NCBI GenBank assembly: GCA_016936295.1
Contig: JAFGYD010000056.1
Span: forward strand, 1-62,746
Direction of reading: 5' to 3'
Length of the DNA: 62,746 nt
DNA from: Spirochaetales bacterium
GTDB taxonomy: Bacteria; Spirochaetota; Spirochaetia; DSM-2461
Shown here: positions 6,060 to 13,239 of the stretch, piece after piece
Position numbering within the stretch: position 1 is the stretch's first letter
Layout: the number at the start of each line of letters is the position of its first letter
Program-made: the position numbers and the translations under genes
Notes under the pieces: generated by a model
Seen by the model: the letters and a program-made list of their open reading frames with translations, nothing else
Database searches by the model: none
Told to the model about the DNA's origin: nothing

Positions 6060-7860
6060 GGTATTACCTCATGCTGATGATTTTGAAGAGGCTTTATTGG
6101 GTATACTTTTGGATTTTCCAAAAGCAATTGATAAAATAATTCATTTTATGAGAGCGGAAGTGTTTTATAAAGATAAACATCAATCAATCTATAAAACTAT
6201 AATATATCTTCATAAGAAAAATATACCGATTGATATCCTTACAGTTTCTAACGAAATGAATAAGCGTGGGATTCTTGATAATTGTGGTGGCAGTTTTTAT
6301 CTTGTAAAACTAACAGGGACGCAATATTTAGACAGAAATAAAACCCTTTATTATTCATTAGTATTACTTCAAAATTATTTGAAAAGAGAACTTATAAGAA
6401 TTGGGTTAGAGATAAGTAATGACGCTTATGATAAAAGTACAGATGTATTTATTCTTATTGATAAAATAAAGGCTGAAATAGACACCTTAGATGGAATAAT
6501 AAATAAAATCAATAATAAGTCTAAGGATGCAGTTAAAAATGCATTAAAAGGGATAAAAGATCGTATTAGCGGTCTTGTAATAGCTTTTATAAAGACCGGT
6601 GATGAAAAATTTGACATGACATTTTCTTTAGAACCTAGAACCATAAGTGTTATCGCAGGACAAAAAGGGCATCTAAAATCAAAATTTGTTCTTTATCTCG
6701 CAGAAAAATTAGATCAAAATAATCCTGACATGGCCTTTTATTGGTTATCTATGGAAGAGCCTGCTGAAAAAATTGTTCGTGGGAAAATATCTTATCGTAC
6801 TGGTATATCAGAAAAAAAACTATTATCTAAAACAGCCAATAAATTATCTGATGATGAAATGGAACTTGTTGAAAAGGTATCTTCTGAAATAGAACAACAA
6901 AATGTTATCTATATCGATAAGAAAACCTCAATGACAAATATAACTACAGGTTTCAAAACATTTGTAAAGGAGAACCCCGATAAAACACATGTGCTAATCG
7001 TTGATAATTTAGGGTTAATAACAAATGATGATTTTAAGGGAACATCTATAGAAATCGATGATCATATAGCGGGTCGATTTGTTGAAATAAGAGATCAGAC
7101 TAATGCTATTATAATTATCATTCATCACCTAACAAAATCACATTTATCACAATTTAATTTAATTGATGGGTACAGACCTAGAGAAGAACATGTAAGAGGC
7201 TCTGCACGTATTTTAGACTATGCTGATAATGTTATTTTGGGTAATAAACCGGGGAAATTTTCTGATTTGGTAAGAGATGAAATTGCTAAGAGTCTTAATG
7301 GTAAATTTAATTATAAAAAAGATGACTCTTTAAGTGATATAGATAATCTTATAGAGGCTTTCCTTTCTATTAATCCATATCCTGATAAAATACATAAAGA
7401 CAGTACTCCAGATTCTTTCAGAAATAATCTTGAAGCTAATATTAAAATTGTTTTTAGAGAAGCAAAACTTATGACATATTTTAAAGGCATTACAAATCCT
7501 TCTGTAGCTTCTGATATAATTCTTTATCGTTATTTACAATATTATAACGAAATGGAAAGTATTAATGCTAAAACAGAAGCTAGATTTAAAAAGCCAATAA
7601 ACGATGTTGTAACTTTTCTTTCTAAACAGCAATTTAAAACACCGCCTAAAATAAATAAAGAATCAAGGGAGTGGTATTTATATGGAAATGATGTTGATGT
7701 ACTTCAAGAAAGAATAAAAGATATTTTTATTATTGATGGCACTAAAATTAGAAATGGGAGTCACGATGACGATGATACATTAATTAGATATATAGCCGAT
7801 GGGAGTAATAATCAATTTATACAAATAACTGAAAAATTAACAAATGAATGGAGAAAATGA
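6034..7860 (+). CDS. dnaB: DnaB-like replicative DNA helicase
   Basis: This is a 608-residue DnaB-family (SF4) helicase. Residues 10-100 match the DnaB N-terminal domain (LLGILLDFP, YKTIIYLHKKNIPIDILTV, LDNCGGSFYLVKLTG). The RecA-like domain starts near 185. Its Walker A is GQKGHLKS at 209-216, in which Leu replaces the usual Gly before Lys. A catalytic Glu lies in LSMEEP (241), Walker B is VLIVDN at 320-325, HH is at 364-365, and VRGS at 387-390 corresponds to the arginine-finger/H4 region. About 200 C-terminal residues beyond the core are unassigned. The helicase would load at the fork with host or off-window primase. It starts inside the HNH gene and ends inside the next gene. Confidence 0.9.
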   Translation: MKKNLISDKVLPHADDFEEALLGILLDFPKAIDKIIHFMRAEVFYKDKHQSIYKTIIYLHKKNIPIDILTVSNEMNKRGILDNCGGSFYLVKLTGTQYLDRNKTLYYSLVLLQNYLKRELIRIGLEISNDAYDKSTDVFILIDKIKAEIDTLDGIINKINNKSKDAVKNALKGIKDRISGLVIAFIKTGDEKFDMTFSLEPRTISVIAGQKGHLKSKFVLYLAEKLDQNNPDMAFYWLSMEEPAEKIVRGKISYRTGISEKKLLSKTANKLSDDEMELVEKVSSEIEQQNVIYIDKKTSMTNITTGFKTFVKENPDKTHVLIVDNLGLITNDDFKGTSIEIDDHIAGRFVEIRDQTNAIIIIIHHLTKSHLSQFNLIDGYRPREEHVRGSARILDYADNVILGNKPGKFSDLVRDEIAKSLNGKFNYKKDDSLSDIDNLIEAFLSINPYPDKIHKDSTPDSFRNNLEANIKIVFREAKLMTYFKGITNPSVASDIILYRYLQYYNEMESINAKTEARFKKPINDVVTFLSKQQFKTPPKINKESREWYLYGNDVDVLQERIKDIFIIDGTKIRNGSHDDDDTLIRYIADGSNNQFIQITEKLTNEWRK

Positions 7861-8152
7861 AAAAGAATATGTACCCGGATTATTAGTGAAAACATTTACA
7901 ACTAAATTTGGAGAGGCAATATCATTACATTTTATAAATGAAGATGAGTTTTTAGATTTCTTTATCTCTAAAGTAGGGATTTATAAAGGAGGATTAAAAT
8001 TAACGGCTTTTAAGAAAAAAGAATCTACTGCATATTCCACACACTATACTATTGTAAATAATTTACAACAATATCACCAAAACATTGAAAGTGATTACGC
8101 AAAACAAAGTGATAATAATCTTAATGAAATAGATGATGAAACCCCTTTTTAA
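7844..8152 (+). CDS. Small protein with SSB-like acidic C-terminal tip
   Basis: The last six residues, DDETPF, closely match the DDDIPF tip of bacterial SSB, which recruits repair and replication partners. An acidic, Asn/Ser-rich linker precedes the tip (from about residue 78). The first 75 residues are beta-patterned (YVPGLLVKTFTTKFGEAISLHF) and could be a small OB-like fold, but the canonical SSB sequence is not seen. At 102 residues it is shorter than SSB (about 150-180). It follows the helicase directly with a 17-base overlap, a usual place for a single-strand binder. Either a minimal phage SSB or an adaptor that mimics the SSB tip would fit. Confidence 0.55.
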   Translation: MNGENEKEYVPGLLVKTFTTKFGEAISLHFINEDEFLDFFISKVGIYKGGLKLTAFKKKESTAYSTHYTIVNNLQQYHQNIESDYAKQSDNNLNEIDDETPF

Positions 8153-8164
8153 TAATATTAAATT

Positions 8165-8635
8165 ATGGAAATAAAAACAATAAAAAAGATAACGCCGTTC
8201 TTAAATAACGGGATGCACAGACAAATTAAAGATGGAAAAGGAAATGTTTTTTATCAAAATATAGTTACTTTTAGTGACGATATATCCGGGCCTGTATTTA
8301 CACAGAATGAAAAGGCACCTTATGACATTGGTGATAAAGTGGAAGTAATAAAAAGAAAAAATAGTGCGGGTAAAATTTTTTATTCTGTAAAAAAAATAAC
8401 CCCATTCCCAGATGAAAATGATTCCGATGAGAAAGAAAACAAAAATAGTTATAACCAAGAATCTTTGAGGGAAACTCATATTGCTATAGCAGCAGTAGAT
8501 AAAGCATTAACAATTTATAATATGATTAAACCAAAGGACAGTTTTATCCTTGATGAAAGTGGAGTTAAACAAATCACTGAAATAGCTATTGATCTAAGTA
8601 AAATAATAAACGAAATAGAAAAGAATGTATTCTAG
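8165..8635 (+). CDS. Possible OB-fold single-strand-binding-type protein
   Basis: Residues 1-80 are beta-rich with basic and aromatic residues (ITPFLNNGMHRQIKDGKGNV, then YDIGDKVEVIKRKNSAGKIFYSVKKITPF), like an OB fold or small Sm-like barrel. A charged linker (NDSDEKENKN) leads to a helical C-terminal part (residues 100-156) that might oligomerise. No diagnostic motif is present. It lies between the SSB-tip protein and the exonuclease-like gene and overlaps the latter by 11 bases, so a role in handling single-stranded DNA is reasonable but inferred. The start lies in an AAATTATGG leader. Confidence 0.4.
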   Translation: MEIKTIKKITPFLNNGMHRQIKDGKGNVFYQNIVTFSDDISGPVFTQNEKAPYDIGDKVEVIKRKNSAGKIFYSVKKITPFPDENDSDEKENKNSYNQESLRETHIAIAAVDKALTIYNMIKPKDSFILDESGVKQITEIAIDLSKIINEIEKNVF

Positions 8636-9437
8636 TGAATTCATAGACGGAAAAACATATATTCACATGTCGCAGACCCTTTTAAAGAAGTTTATTTTCA
8701 AAGGGAATGAAGTTGTTTATTGTCCTTTTAAAATAAAAAAAGAGGTAATAGATAATGATTATGAATACTCTACAGAACCTATGAATAATGGAGTGTTTTT
8801 TGAAACATTATGTATTGGGTCTGGAGCTAAAGGAAATTCGATTACAGATTTGCCAAGACTTCGTACAGGGAAAAAATCCATAAAACAGAAACGAATAGAA
8901 AGTCAGGTAATAGAATTTAATAAAGACGTAAAATTTTATGGCATAGAAATTAATAATTATACTACTCAAAAAACTTTCTGTAAAGTATGGAGAGGACTTG
9001 AAAAATATAATATTATAGTAATTTTTACGGGTGACATTGATATTCTTTCTCCTATAAATTATAAAGGAATACATTATCCTTTAGCAACCATTGACTTAAA
9101 ATTATCTCAAGATTTAAAAACTACTTGGGGAGATTTTTCTTGGGGAGACCCAAAATCGATGGATCATGCACAAGCCTATTCTTATAGCTGGATTACAAAC
9201 TTAGTTTTCTTTTATATGGTTTATGATTACAAACCAAATATGAATAAAAAAATGTTTAAAGTAAATACTGATAAAGTTATTATGGGAGAATTCTTTGAAA
9301 GTGTAAGAAAAGCAACTGCTGAATACATTAGAGCAGAAGTAAGCGGGTGGAAAAAAGATAATACATTGGGGCTTTGTACTAACTGCAGAGTTAAAGAATG
9401 TGAATATTATCAAACAGATTATAATGAAATAAATTAA
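8625..9437 (+). CDS. RecB/Cas4-type PD-(D/E)XK exonuclease with probable Fe-S cluster
   Basis: This 270-residue nuclease has the catalytic core of the RecB family: GDIDIL with Asp-137, IDLKL with Asp-157 and Lys-159, and the RecB-specific QxxxY motif as QAYSY at 183-187. Three cysteines cluster at the C-terminus (C251, C254, C259 in CTNCRVKEC), and a single cysteine is found near the N-terminus (C33 in VVYCPF). This one-plus-three layout is that of the 4Fe-4S cluster in Cas4 and AddB nucleases. It would resect DNA ends for recombination or concatemer processing. It is co-transcribed with OB-like, RusA-like and SbcC-like genes. No cas genes or arrays are near, so a CRISPR role is unlikely. Confidence 0.8.
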   Translation: MYSSEFIDGKTYIHMSQTLLKKFIFKGNEVVYCPFKIKKEVIDNDYEYSTEPMNNGVFFETLCIGSGAKGNSITDLPRLRTGKKSIKQKRIESQVIEFNKDVKFYGIEINNYTTQKTFCKVWRGLEKYNIIVIFTGDIDILSPINYKGIHYPLATIDLKLSQDLKTTWGDFSWGDPKSMDHAQAYSYSWITNLVFFYMVYDYKPNMNKKMFKVNTDKVIMGEFFESVRKATAEYIRAEVSGWKKDNTLGLCTNCRVKECEYYQTDYNEIN

Positions 9438-9441
9438 AAAA

Positions 9442-10356
9442 ATGGAAGCACAATTAGAAAACAAAGTAAAAGCAGATAAGTATTATTCTGCAAAAAGTGA
9501 TGTTGTAGAATCATTAACATTTAATGATCTTTTAATATCAAAGAGTCTATCTGGATTTGGAATAGTTTCTAATATTGATATTATTCGTCATATGAATGAC
9601 ACCTTATTAGATAGCGGATTAGAATTTAATTTAGATAAGATATATGCTAAAAATAATCTTGTAAATAAAACAAGGGGGATTGAAATTGATCATGATTCTT
9701 TAACCCAATATCCATCAATTACAGATCAAAACGGGAATATTCTTTATAACCCACATTCTTTAAGGTTTAATAGGGTAGCCGGGTCTTTTAAGATAGATTC
9801 TTTAGCTAATGGCGAAACATATGGGTTTATAGGTTTTGCGGCAACACACAGAGGATATGAGCTTGCTATTGGCACAGAAGTGTCGATTTGCTCAAATATG
9901 TGCATATTAAATGCAAATAATCGGATATCTACATTTGGAGATGCAAAAATTGGAGATGTAAACGCAATCATGAAACGTCTTAAAGAATGGACTAATTCCT
10001 ATGGTGAAATTGATGAACAAAATAAAGAAAAAATAGCCTTAATGCAATCTTTAGATATTGATGAGAATTATGTTCGTAAAATATTTGGCAAATTATATGA
10101 GCTAAACCACACTAAAAATGAAGAAATGATTATTGGCGCAAATATGCTTTCTAAAACACAAAAGTATTATGTAAATAACTTTTATGAAAAAGAAGAGGTA
10201 CAAATTCAAAATATTTGGGATTTATACAATGCCTTTACTTATAATTTAAAATTCGAGAATACAGATTTTGTTAACATATTCGAGCAAAATCAAAAAATAG
10301 GTGATTTTTTATTAAACAGCAGAACCAAAAACTATGAACATTATAAACTTAATTAA
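9442..10356 (+). CDS. DUF3871/DUF932-like phage protein
   Basis: The 304-residue protein resembles the DUF3871 family common on Bacteroidota mobile elements. Shared features are the central strand YGFIGFAATHRGYELAIG, a paired-cysteine stretch SICSNMCIL near residues 147-155, and the C-terminal WDLYNAFTY near 260-268 followed by a short acidic-aromatic tail (FEQNQKIGDF). The function of this family is unknown; its members lie beside phage or ICE replication and recombination genes, as here between an exonuclease and a resolvase. It starts 4 bases after the nuclease gene and overlaps the next gene by 23 bases. Confidence 0.55.
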   Translation: MEAQLENKVKADKYYSAKSDVVESLTFNDLLISKSLSGFGIVSNIDIIRHMNDTLLDSGLEFNLDKIYAKNNLVNKTRGIEIDHDSLTQYPSITDQNGNILYNPHSLRFNRVAGSFKIDSLANGETYGFIGFAATHRGYELAIGTEVSICSNMCILNANNRISTFGDAKIGDVNAIMKRLKEWTNSYGEIDEQNKEKIALMQSLDIDENYVRKIFGKLYELNHTKNEEMIIGANMLSKTQKYYVNNFYEKEEVQIQNIWDLYNAFTYNLKFENTDFVNIFEQNQKIGDFLLNSRTKNYEHYKLN

Positions 10357-10675
10357 TAAAATTACGAAGAAAAACACTCCGTTTATACTAGATATTCGTT
10401 ATTCTAATCAAGATCAAATTGTGGTTATAATAATATTAAAATCTTTAGAGGAAGATATTTGTTTTGAGCCTTTAATAATAACAGCAAATAAAAATGAAAT
10501 TGACGATATTCTTCCAGAGAAACTAGAAGAACATTATGAAAAAGTAAAAAACGATATTAATGACGTCGAAAAATTTTTAGGCAAAAAGACTATGATTCAG
10601 ACTAAAATAATTCAAGAAAAAGTTAAGGATACCCATGTATCTTCTAATGATTTCGACATAGATCTTGATTTTTAA
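10334..10675 (+). CDS. Hypothetical acidic protein (113 aa)
   Basis: The N-terminal 60 residues alternate strands and turns (FILDIRYSNQDQIVVIIILK, then FEPLIITANK). A charged helix follows (EKLEEHYEKVKNDINDVEKF), and the acidic tail ends FDIDLDF. The aromatic acidic tail recalls SSB-type or DNA-mimic tails but lacks the Pro-Phe tip. It overlaps the DUF3871-like gene by 23 bases and shares one base with the RusA-like gene. Function unknown. Confidence 0.55.
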   Translation: MNIINLINKITKKNTPFILDIRYSNQDQIVVIIILKSLEEDICFEPLIITANKNEIDDILPEKLEEHYEKVKNDINDVEKFLGKKTMIQTKIIQEKVKDTHVSSNDFDIDLDF

Positions 10676-11325
10676 TGACAGAAGAAGATCACAAAAAACT
10701 CTTAGAAAATGTACATAAGGGTAAAAGAACTACTAAACTCCCCGAACAAGATTTGTTTGGGGAGACAGTTCAAACTAATATAATGAATCGCTATAAAAAA
10801 ATATTCCAATCGCTAATTGCTGAACATAATTATATATTCATCCGAGAGCAAGTAATAGGGAAAAAGAATAAATATATAGCATATATGAGATATACAGGGA
10901 GATCTATTTGTTGTGACGCTCCTTATGATAAGAAAACAAAAATATGTACTTCTTGTGGTAGACTGACAAAAAGTGGGAAAGCCGCTAATTCTGTTGGGCT
11001 GAATCAGACAGCTATGAACTATAAAAAAAGTTCTCTGCAAGGATTTATAAACGCAAGAGAAAAAATTCACAAAGAATTAGAAAGTAATTCCTTTGCTATT
11101 ATAGGGGTTTTCTTAATACGTAAAGATAATCGAGATTTTGATTTTGATAATATGTTTACAATGATAAATGATCAGTTAACAGATTCGGGGATCATAAAAA
11201 ATGATACCGCAAAAAAATTGATGACCTTACCAATGGGATATATTGTAAACAAACAAAATCCGGGATTAATACTTAAAGTAATTAATACAGATGATTACTT
11301 TAATTTTTTACTAAAACAGTTATAG
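10675..11325 (+). CDS. rusA: RusA-like Holliday-junction resolvase with zinc ribbon
   Basis: Residues 140-190 carry the RusA pattern: a hydrophobic strand (FAIIGVFLIRK), then DFDFDN with Asp-156, Asp-158 and Asn-159, then NDQLTDSGIIKNDT with Asp-177. These are the positions of the acidic metal ligands of RusA (D70, D72, D91 in E. coli). The RusA lysine that follows the DxDN box is not apparent. A zinc-ribbon-like group (CC at 79-80, CTSC at 91-94) is inserted before it, which ordinary RusA (about 120 aa) lacks. N-terminal PEQDLFG weakly resembles a clamp motif. It likely resolves recombination branches before packaging. It ends in TAG. Confidence 0.65.
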   Translation: MTEEDHKKLLENVHKGKRTTKLPEQDLFGETVQTNIMNRYKKIFQSLIAEHNYIFIREQVIGKKNKYIAYMRYTGRSICCDAPYDKKTKICTSCGRLTKSGKAANSVGLNQTAMNYKKSSLQGFINAREKIHKELESNSFAIIGVFLIRKDNRDFDFDNMFTMINDQLTDSGIIKNDTAKKLMTLPMGYIVNKQNPGLILKVINTDDYFNFLLKQL

Positions 11326-11326
11326 T

Positions 11327-11488
11327 ATGTATACTAATATTAAACGAATAAACGGTTACTTTTATGTTAATGGTAAAAAAATAACATGCAGACAAGATTT
11401 TGAAAAATTAACAAAATCAGAACAGTACGAATTAGTAAGACAACGAAAAATAATATTTAATGAAACAAAGAAACCTAAGATTGGGTAA
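11327..11488 (+). CDS. Small basic protein (53 aa)
   Basis: ATG at 11327, one base after the RusA-like stop, opens 53 codons to a TAA at 11486-11488. The product starts MYTNIKRINGYFYVNGKKIT and is basic, with two short strands and then a helix (DFEKLTKSEQYELVRQRK). The close fit between neighbours and the 29-base overlap with the next gene support it. It resembles the many tiny basic proteins of phage replication operons; function unknown. Confidence 0.5.
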   Translation: MYTNIKRINGYFYVNGKKITCRQDFEKLTKSEQYELVRQRKIIFNETKKPKIG

Positions 11489-11846
11489 AAATTGTTTTTA
11501 TTGTGATGAAACAACGGTTTTAAGAGAAACTAAATTTGGACATATTTATGAGTGTCCAAAATGCAAGGCTTATGTTTCTGTTAATAAAAAAACTAAAGAA
11601 CCATTAGGCTCTGTTGCTGACTCCGATCTCCGAAGAAAAAGAAGGATAGCACATTATTACACTAATCTACTTATAAAAAGAAAAATGAATAGAGATAATC
11701 TTACTTATGATAAAGCTAAAGAAAAGCTTTATTTCTGGTTATCAAAAAACATAGGTCTTGATTTCTATATAAAAAGTATAGCCCAATTATTTCCGAAAGA
11801 GACCGAAAAAATTATAAATATAATGAGCAAATATGTAAAACGATAA
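11460..11846 (+). CDS. DUF3268-type zinc-finger protein
   Basis: The N-terminal 45 residues form a zinc finger with C13, C16 (CFYC), C32 and C35 (CPKC), followed by AYVSVNKKTKEPLG and then VADSDLRRKRRIAHYYTNLL. This matches the DUF3268 family pattern in which a two-CxxC finger is followed by 'PLG..AD..LR..R..AH'. The basic helical part and the finger suggest DNA binding. The C-terminal half is helical. Members are frequent in phages and usually lie among replication genes. It overlaps the 53-residue protein and lies 48 bases before the SbcC-like gene. Confidence 0.75.
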   Translation: MKQRNLRLGKNCFYCDETTVLRETKFGHIYECPKCKAYVSVNKKTKEPLGSVADSDLRRKRRIAHYYTNLLIKRKMNRDNLTYDKAKEKLYFWLSKNIGLDFYIKSIAQLFPKETEKIINIMSKYVKR

Positions 11847-11894
11847 TAAAATTAATGAGTTTAAACATTAAAATATTTACAAAAAAACAGCAAC

Positions 11895-13154
11895 ATGAAA
11901 ATAAAAAGAATAGAGTTAAAAAATTTCATCAATTTTAATGATTTTGAAATTGAATTTAGTGAAGATATAACAAGGCTTGTAGGTGCTAACGGATCAGGTA
12001 AAACAACTATAGGACTTACTTCTATATTAGCCGCATTTAAAGGAATAGCAGAACGTTCTAAAGAAGGACAAATAACAGGTTCACGTTATCAATTCATTGG
12101 CCTAAATTCAAAATCTGCAGATGTTGTTCTTACAATAATTGATACAGAACAAAATAATGCCGAAATAAAAGTTAAAAATCACATTACTAAAGACGCTAAT
12201 GCTATAATTTTTGAAGCGCAAAATGGTTATAATCTAAATGAAGAGAAGTTCTCTAATATCCTTTCTTTGGCATTCCTATCGGCAAAAAACTTTACCTCAT
12301 TATCAGGCAAAGAGCAGGCAATTGTTTTAGGAATTGATACAGATGAATTAGACAATAAAATTAAGGATATAAAAAGTCAATATACTTTTATAAATAGGGA
12401 CTTAAAAGCTATTGGCGAAATACAGGAAATTGAAAAAGCAGAAAGAGTTTCTGTTTCCGGCCTTATTAAAGAAAAGGAATTTATAGATAATTTCAATAAG
12501 GAACAGGATGATTTAGAAAAAAAACTTGAAAAGGCTAGAACAATTTTCAGAGACCTTAAAAATGAAGAAAAAGATATTTTGGAAAAACTCGAAAATCTTC
12601 GTACAGAAATAAACAATCAAATTGTCTTTATGACAAAAATGGATAGGCCAAAGGAAAGGCTTCCAATAGATGATGTTTTAGAAAAAATACAAAATGTAGA
12701 GACAGAAAATAATAAAGCACAAGCCTATGAGGAATATCTTTCTAAAAAAGAAAGAAAAAAACAAATAGAAACTGAAATTTCTAAAAACAGAACGGCTTTA
12801 GCGTTAGCAGAAAAAGAAAAAATTTCCTATATACAATCTTTCAAGATGCCTTTTGGAAATCTTACTGTTAATGAAAATGGTGAATTGCTATTAAAAGGCA
12901 GACCCATTAAACCTGAATATTTCTCTAAAGGAGAATTAGAGATAATTGTAGCTAAACTTCATCTTGCAACAAATCCTGAATTAAAAACAAGATTTATTGA
13001 CGATTTTGAATTGCTTGACGAAGATAATCAAAAAGATTTATTAGTAAAACTTACAGAAGCAGGATTCCAAGTAATAACCGCAGAAGTAGGTAAAAAGAAA
13101 AAAGGATCTAATTCATTTTTATTAAAAGAATCTAAACTTGTGGATTCTTATTGA
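11895..13154 (+). CDS. RecF/SbcC-like AAA-type ATPase
   Basis: The 419-residue protein starts MKIKRIELKNFINF, the usual first strand of the RecF/SMC/SbcC class, and has Walker A GANGSGKT at 30-37. A coiled coil runs from about 175 to 310 (EKKLEKARTIFRDLKNEEKD and similar). The C-terminal lobe has a signature-like FSKGELEIIVAKL and a Walker B RFIDDFELLDE near 365-375. The coil is far shorter than in SbcC/Rad50 (about 1000 aa). No SbcD-type nuclease gene is adjacent, so it may partner the RecB/Cas4-like nuclease upstream or a host nuclease. It is the last gene of the + block, ending 22 bases before the terminator. Confidence 0.8.
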   Translation: MKIKRIELKNFINFNDFEIEFSEDITRLVGANGSGKTTIGLTSILAAFKGIAERSKEGQITGSRYQFIGLNSKSADVVLTIIDTEQNNAEIKVKNHITKDANAIIFEAQNGYNLNEEKFSNILSLAFLSAKNFTSLSGKEQAIVLGIDTDELDNKIKDIKSQYTFINRDLKAIGEIQEIEKAERVSVSGLIKEKEFIDNFNKEQDDLEKKLEKARTIFRDLKNEEKDILEKLENLRTEINNQIVFMTKMDRPKERLPIDDVLEKIQNVETENNKAQAYEEYLSKKERKKQIETEISKNRTALALAEKEKISYIQSFKMPFGNLTVNENGELLLKGRPIKPEYFSKGELEIIVAKLHLATNPELKTRFIDDFELLDEDNQKDLLVKLTEAGFQVITAEVGKKKKGSNSFLLKESKLVDSY

Positions 13155-13175
13155 TTAATAATTAGTTTTATTGTG

Positions 13176-13218
13176 TTTTTAGCCCATCCTAATTTTTATT
13201 TTAGGATGGGCTTTTTTT
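13176..13218. terminator. Bidirectional terminator between convergent blocks
   Basis: AGCCCATCCTA (13181-13191) pairs perfectly with TAGGATGGGCT (13202-13212), an 11-bp GC-rich stem with an AT loop. T-rich tracts lie downstream on both strands: T on the + strand at 13212-13218, and A at 13192-13201 and 13212-13218 flanked by the TTTTT at 13176-13180 that becomes the A tract of the other strand. It separates the stop of the SbcC-like gene from the stop of the convergent fibre gene, so it can end both operons. Confidence 0.9.
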
Positions 13219-13239
13219 AATAGTTAATTATAATCAAGA

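Noticed and set aside
8625-9437. CRISPR-associated locus because of the Cas4-like nuclease
   Set aside because: No other cas-like gene, no leader and no repeat-spacer array is visible; the gene sits in a recombination operon.
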